64,000 nucleotides of DNA from Diphasiastrum complanatum. Lineage: Eukaryota > Streptophyta > Lycopodiopsida > Lycopodiales > Lycopodiaceae. The number at the start of each line of letters is the position of its first letter. The first letter of the stretch is position 1. The translations under genes and the position numbers were made by a program. The notes beneath the pieces were generated by a model. That model saw nothing but the letters and a program-made list of their open reading frames with translations, ran no database searches and was not told the DNA's origin. The DNA lies in assembly GCA_029204225.1 (NCBI GenBank), contig CM055092.1, forward strand, positions 46,904,777 to 46,968,776, given 5' to 3'. Shown here piece after piece: positions 58,861 to 64,000 of this stretch.

Positions 58861-58971
58861 TATGGAAAAGGTGCAGTACCATCTCATCAAGATCAGAAGA
58901 GAGGCCAACCAGAGCCCCAAATGAATAATCTCATAAGGTGTCATGGGACCGCCACCAATTTTGGTGGGGGA

Positions 58972-59690
58972 TGTTGGAGGGTCTGCGGAGCTGGAAAAGA
59001 GGTCTTAGTCAATGACTTTGATGGTCAAGAGGACGATCAAGAGGTTGATCTTGAAGGTCTTCAACAACCTAGAGATTTGATTAATTAGAAAGTCAATATA
59101 AGGACTTTAGGCCTTCTTGCGGGACTTTTAATGTCGCAAGGCCAAAGTCAAGTTAGTGAATAAATTAGGGGTTCCCATCAAAATTCATTTTCAAATTGGA
59201 TCCTCCAATTAATGAATGGGTTCCCTCCACTTTTTGAATACTTAGGTTAAGATTAGCCAATAGGAATTTGGGTGCCCATCTTCTCAATTTCCTATATAAG
59301 TAGCAATTTTGAATCATTGTACATGTTCTCTCTTCATTTCAATACAAGCAAGTTGGCCCTCTTATAGAATGGATGTGGAATGTCCTTGCTCTCTAACTCT
59401 TTTCCTCCATCTCTCATGCTTTCTTTGTGTTTGCTAGTGATTGGATTTGATGCTTGTTGGGATTGCCATTTCTTATTTTTTTTAAGAGAGAAAGGGAGAG
59501 AGAGAAGGGTAAGCTATCATCATTGTAGGGTTAATTCTAAGTGTTAATTGATCTTAGTATTAATTGTGGATTATCTATGCATGCTGGATTTTGATCTACG
59601 CTATCGCTCTCATGGGAACGAGCCCCCACGTGACATCTAACCTTGTCTCCTTGATGCTTGTGTGCTTGGACCTTGGGTTGAGGCTAGGGT
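58972..59690 (+). mobile_element. Gypsy 3' LTR (probable)
   Basis: Purine tract ggtggggga (58963-58971) followed by TGTTGGAGGGTCTGC. A TATA-like cctatataag lies at about 59290. It is not the same LTR family as 53350 and 60129. The 3' end is undefined; by 59713 copia gag sequence has begun. Confidence 0.6.
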
Positions 59691-59712
59691 ATGAAAGAGC
59701 CCCACAACAATG

Positions 59713-60127
59713 TGATGGACATTGTACTTGGGATTGAGGAGGAGCCTCAAGTCCTTCAAGAAGTACAAAGATATAAGAAAAGAGCTAGGATGGCTCTACA
59801 TTATATCAAAATGAATGTCTATAATGAGATATTGAGAGAGATTGGTGCTTGTACCTCGGCCAAGGAAACTTGGGATGCACTCAAAGCTATCTATGAGGCC
59901 AAGAATATCCCAAGACTCCTCACTCTTAGAAATAAAATATTTCAAAATTCTCAAAAGAGTGATGAGAGTGCCGCTACTAATGTTTTGAGAGTGAAAGACA
60001 TTCATAGGGAGATTGCTTGTATTGGAGATTCCATTAATCAAAGTGAGCTAGTCCAAGTCATACTTAATGGCTTGAGAGATGAACATGAAAATCTTGTCCA
60101 ATCATATGCTATCAAGGAAGATCTACC
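59713..60127 (+). pseudogene. Copia gag fragment related to copia B
   Basis: About 137 codons (MDIVLGIEEEPQVLQEVQRY to SYAIKEDLPC) align without gaps to residues ~36-173 of copia B gag at 45188, with around 20 substitutions by eye. The frame is intact but starts and ends abruptly: it begins just after an LTR-like region and stops at the first bases of the gypsy LTR at 60129. It is a captured or truncated fragment, not a full gene. Confidence 0.8.
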
Positions 60128-60128
60128 T

Positions 60129-60987
60129 TGTTAGTAACAAAGTATAAAAGTATAAAAAGAGAAATAAAACTCCGTGGCATGTGTATTGTAGGTCCACGTA
60201 TGAGTAAATGTTAATAAACTTCTACTATGGCATGTGTTTTGTAAGTCCATGGGTAGAAGCTTAATCAAAATTCTAAACTTCTAAGTTAGAAACTTAAACT
60301 TAGAACTTAAGATTAAGAAACTTAAGCTTAAAAATAAAAGATATTAAGTTATCTTAAGTTCTAAGTTTAGATACTCAAGTGTTCTAACTTAGAAGTAGAG
60401 AGCCTTAGAAAGGCAAATTTAGATGACTAATCCCATAAGTTAGTGGAAACTTATGGAAGGCCCTTGTTGCTATAAGAAGAGAGGCATTTCCCTTGTAAAT
60501 AACACTTTGAGATTATGCTAATTTGCTGTCTCTTGAGATTATCTTCTATTTTCATTGTGTCCCCTTTGGAAGGTGCATAGCTTGAGGAAAGGTGCTCCTT
60601 CCATAGGATTTCTATTGTGGCATGCTTGTATTGCTTATTTGCTTAGTTAGCTGCAATTCCATTATTATCTTAATTCCGTTTGGGTGTTAGATATGAACTA
60701 GTTTAAGCACCTTGCTAGTTGGGTAAGCCTTAGCAAGTTTTAGTTCTTAGCGGTTCTTGGCTAGTTGGGTAAGCCTTACCTTAGTTAAGTTTAAGTCTGA
60801 GCACTAGTTGGAAAGCCTTGGTGCTCTCCTTTCTCTTTCCTTTCGTTTATGATTTTTATTTCCATTGTAAGTTTTATGTAGAATTTAAAAGGTGGACAAC
60901 TGGTCTACCACTATACTACGACCCGAACCATTGATTAGCTCTAGCCGCAAAGAAGAGTTTTACTTCCAACATTAGCACCGTTGTCGC
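60129..60987 (+). mobile_element. Gypsy-type LTR (copy 2) with decayed primer site
   Basis: Matches 53350-54137: shared ataaaactccgtggcatgtg, gcatagcttgagg and ttggaaaggtgc-like blocks, and end tacttccaaca at 60971. It is followed by ttagcaccgttgtcgc, a mutated form of the primer site of copy 1. Within this LTR the words gctagttgggtaagcctta recur several times. Confidence 0.78.
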
Positions 60988-61214
60988 TTTTTAAATTTTT
61001 CTACATAGCTTACTTTGTTTTTTTTTTTTCCAATTGCTAACGTGCTTGTATGTATGCTTGCCTGCTATTCTTCTTCACACTACAACACAAGTCTTCTCTC
61101 TAGGTCCTACACGAGCTGCTGAGCAATCCATCAAGGGGGGGGGAGCAACAAAAGTGTTAACTTGGGCATTTTCTCTGAAACAAGTGACCTAAGTGACATT
61201 TTTTCAACCAATCA

Positions 61215-63110
61215 GGTATATCAGAAAAAGTTTGTTTTCACATCAATCTGGTGTACTTCCAGATTGTATTGTGTTGCGTATGCAAGGGGCAATCGAATGT
61301 TTGTCATCTTCACCATCGGTGAGTAGGTAACAAAGTAATCAATACCATACCTTTGCATGTAGCCCTTGGCGACAAGTCTTGCTTTGTAGCATCCGACAGT
61401 GCCATCTAATTTATTTGATTTTACATTCATAGAACCATTTGTAGTCAACGATCTTTTTGTCTTCAGGCAGTGGCTCTAGTGTCCATGTCTCATTTTGCCT
61501 CATTGATTCGATCTCCTCTAACATTGCTTCCTTCCAGAATTCTCTCTCTAGACTAACTTCTTGGTAGGTTGTTGGTCCTATAGTGAAGTTGCAAAATTCG
61601 AACTCTACATCTTCGCTCCATTGAAGATTGTCAGTGTATCGATTTGGAGGTCTTCTTTGTCTTGTTGACCTTCTTGGTCCTGTCTGTCGCTGCTGGTTCG
61701 TTTCTTCTTTAACAGGTTGGTCTTCAGCTTCCTACTCTAGAGTCTGGGGCTCTACACTCTGTGTTGATGTTTGTCCTCGATCTTCCTCTTGAATTGGTAG
61801 TAATGTGAAGATCTCATGGCCCTTCTCTTTCTTTAATCCAGGAAATGTGGATTCATTAAATTTACATCTCGACTCGACACAACTTTCTTTGTTGTTGGGT
61901 TGTAGAGTCTATACACTTGCGATCCATTCGAGTATCCGACCATGATTGTTTGCTCTGACTTTTCGTCGAGCTTGCTTCTATTTTCTTTTGGTGTGTGCTT
62001 GTATGTTACACATCCAAACACACTTACGTATGACAAATCAAGCTTATTACTTGTCCACATCTCATATGGTGTCTTGTTTTCCAAGATTGTCGTTGTTGAT
62101 TTGTTCTATAGGTGTACTGTTGCAGCCATTGCCTCAGTCCAAAATTGTCTCGGCAATTGAACATGTGTCATCATGCATCTGGCTCCTTCAACTAGCATCC
62201 TATTTCTTCTTTTGGTGACACCATTATATTCAGGTGTGTATGCAGGAGTGAATTGATGTTCTATTCCTTGTTCTTGGCAGAAGCTTGAACTCCTTGCTCT
62301 TGTACTCACCTCCATTGTCAGACTTGATGTTCTGTATCTTCTTCGAGGTGTGTCTCTGTGCGAATGCCATGAAATTCTTGAAAGAGTCAAACACTCCAAA
62401 CTTTTTCTTTAAATAATAGATCGTTGTCATCCGGTTGTAGTCATCAATGAACGTCAAGAAATACCTTGATCCTGAGAGCGAATTGACTTTCATCGATCCA
62501 CAAATATCTGAGTGGACGAGTTCAAGAAATTACTTGGCTCTTCTTCCTTCATGTACAAATGGACTTCGATGTTGTTTTCCCTTTTAGCAGGCTTAACAAA
62601 ATTTGGTGTCGGATCTGGATATCTTCAGACTTGTGACAATCTCCTTTCTACTCATGTCATATAGGCTTCTCATATTCAGATCATACATTCTTCTGTGCTA
62701 GAATTGATCTTCGTTCTCTGATGCATTTAGCATGCTATTAGAACTGCTGATTATCCTTGCTTGGTACATGTTACCTTCTCTAGGTCCAATTGTCAATAGC
62801 TTGTTTGTTTTTATCTAGATCATCTGACATGTTGCCATCGAACATGACTCGCATTCTGAGATATGCCATCTTCGAGACTGATAGCAGGTCTCTTCTTAGT
62901 GAGTATGCATAGAGTGCTCCTGGCAACTCTGCTTGTCCCGACAATGTTCGTAACTATAGAGTCGCGATTCCTTTGACATCGTGTCGGCTCCCGTTGCTTA
63001 GAATCATTGCTCTGTTGCTTTCGAGCTCTCTGTAGTTCATCAAGACTTTCTTGTTGCAGGTAATGTGTGAAGTCGATCATGAGTCATTGACTACATCGTA
63101 GTCTTGCTCT
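61215..63110 (-). pseudogene. Copia J (antisense): protease to start of reverse transcriptase
   Basis: On the minus strand from ~63110: a decayed protease region, a GAG-pre-integrase area (62700-62520), integrase (SRYFLTFIDDYNRMTTIYYL; NIKSDNGGEYKSKEF at ~62320; YTPEYNGVTKRRNRML at ~62220, with Lys in place of the catalytic Glu), an integrase tail (NKTPYEMWTSNKLDLSYVSV; VVSSRDVNL), a Gln/Ser-rich linker, and the start of reverse transcriptase (YKARLVAKGYMQRYGIDYF; to VHQIDVKTNFF at 61221). It is cut there and joined to gypsy leader sequence. Frameshifts near 62270 and 62100. No LTR found. Confidence 0.85.
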
Positions 63111-63379
63111 GCATAGCTTGTTGAAGCCTCATTTCTTCACAACGAAGAACGTGAAAGAACGTGAACATGAAAGTCGTCGAACTGTAAATGATGCCAATTG
63201 CTGGTGACTCTCAATAAAATAAAGGTCGGCTTCAAAAAATAGCGAAAGTCATCCATTTTGGATTGCTAAAGTGATTGGCTTCATTCAGAGCAATGACACT
63301 TTGGCCAAAATTATACGTGTGCATTAGATGCGTACCATTTCAATAAATGCTTTCTTGGGAAGGTACGAACTAGAATTAT

Positions 63380-63517
63380 TGCAATTAGATCCAAAAGTCA
63401 AGCGGAAGCATTCAACAAAGAACCAGCCAAGAGTCGATAATATAATGTTGCAATTAGATCCAAAAGTCAAGCGGAAGCGTTCAACAAAGACCCAACCAAG
63501 AGTCAATAATATAAATC
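63380..63517. repeat. Two tandem copies of a 69-bp unit
   Basis: gcaattagatccaaaagtca starts at 63381 and again at 63450. The copies differ at a few bases. The period is a multiple of three, so a plus-strand frame repeats a 23-residue unit containing LQLDPKVKRK. No homology is known to me. Confidence 0.9.
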
Positions 63518-64000
63518 TTCAAGTTGTGGATGTGCTTGCATTTAATTTTAACTTCTTCAGTTGAAAAGAAGTTTTAATAATATTTCAAGCACTGACTTTA
63601 GAGCTAGTGAGAATTCCTTGGAATTTGTATTGTAAAAATAATATAAAAATAATTTTCAATGTTTCAACATTTGTGGATTTGGCATAGTTGGCTTCAAAAT
63701 GTATTATGTGAGTTATTTTATGAGAGTCAATTTAGACTATCAAAACATCGTAGATGTTTGTCAATATTTCGTTCACTTTGAACATTTTTAAATTTTCAAG
63801 GTTTTATTAGAAAATTTAATTTTTTTGGACATGGTGTATTGATTTTTTTGGCCAAAATGAATATTTCTTTTGTGATTTTTGGGAATTTTTTTTCGTGAAA
63901 AAGCATGTTTTTGGGCAAAAATTGAAAATTAGTTACTCTTTTTTTGGATTTTGACCTGTTACAAACCTTTTCGCATTCTGTCCTATTGACTACACTAGTC
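63518..64000. other. A+T-rich stretch without a gene
   Basis: Nothing recognised to the end of the window. Confidence 0.5.

Noticed and set aside
53350-60971. A single complete gypsy element with LTRs at 53350 and 60129
   Set aside because: Both LTRs are followed by a primer site and leader, so the second is not a 3' LTR. The internal gypsy sequence instead ends at a purine tract and a different LTR at 58972.

Overview
The window is nuclear DNA from a land plant with a large, repeat-rich genome. The evidence is Ty1/copia and Ty3/gypsy LTR retrotransposons primed by initiator tRNA-Met, plant-type MITEs, GT-AG introns and a broken 3-ketoacyl-CoA synthase gene, a land-plant wax/very-long-chain lipid family. 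The lineage cannot be fixed from sequence alone; a fern, lycophyte or conifer would fit. I see no intact ordinary host gene. Almost everything is transposon sequence in various states of decay, much of it nested.

Region by region: 1-7.1 kb is gene-free. It holds a Mutator-like MITE (9-bp target duplication) with a hAT-like MITE (8-bp target duplication) nested inside it, a foldback element, a microsatellite and diverged tandem repeats. 7.1-12.7 kb holds broken copia pieces in both orientations and a tandem repeat of about 365 bp. 12.74-25.40 kb and 39.58-49.90 kb are the two arms of a very large imperfect inverted duplication. Each arm carries copia family B, with families A, C and D nested in it. 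The arms differ by a 951-bp tandem duplication (left), a longer piece of family C (left) and an 85-bp tRNA-derived SINE with a 17-bp target duplication (right). 49.9-54 kb holds a truncated ketoacyl-CoA synthase gene overwritten by copia sequence, a 265-bp LTR and an 84-bp tandem repeat. 53.35-61 kb holds gypsy sequence with an unusual extra coding region, and 61.2-63.1 kb an antisense copia fragment.

The most unusual part is the 14-kb spacer between the inverted arms. It contains a compact set of three genes unlike the surrounding retrotransposons: (1) a leftward gene whose first ~130 residues are a divergent histone H3, ARTK start and complete histone fold included, followed by a ~250-residue novel tail; (2) a rightward gene of unknown function starting from the other side of a region with eleven CACGTG boxes, itself duplicated in tandem; (3) a leftward, intron-bearing gene resembling a DDE/RNase H-like transposase, ending 60 bp from the stop of gene 2. 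Genes 1 and 2 diverge from a shared promoter region and genes 2 and 3 converge. The simplest reading is the remains of one large DNA transposon or virus-like element that carried its own histone H3. Most of its premature stops look like C-to-T decay of CAG, CAA or CGA codons, as expected of a methylated element. Part of its control region seems to recur as an 84-bp tandem repeat near 53 kb.
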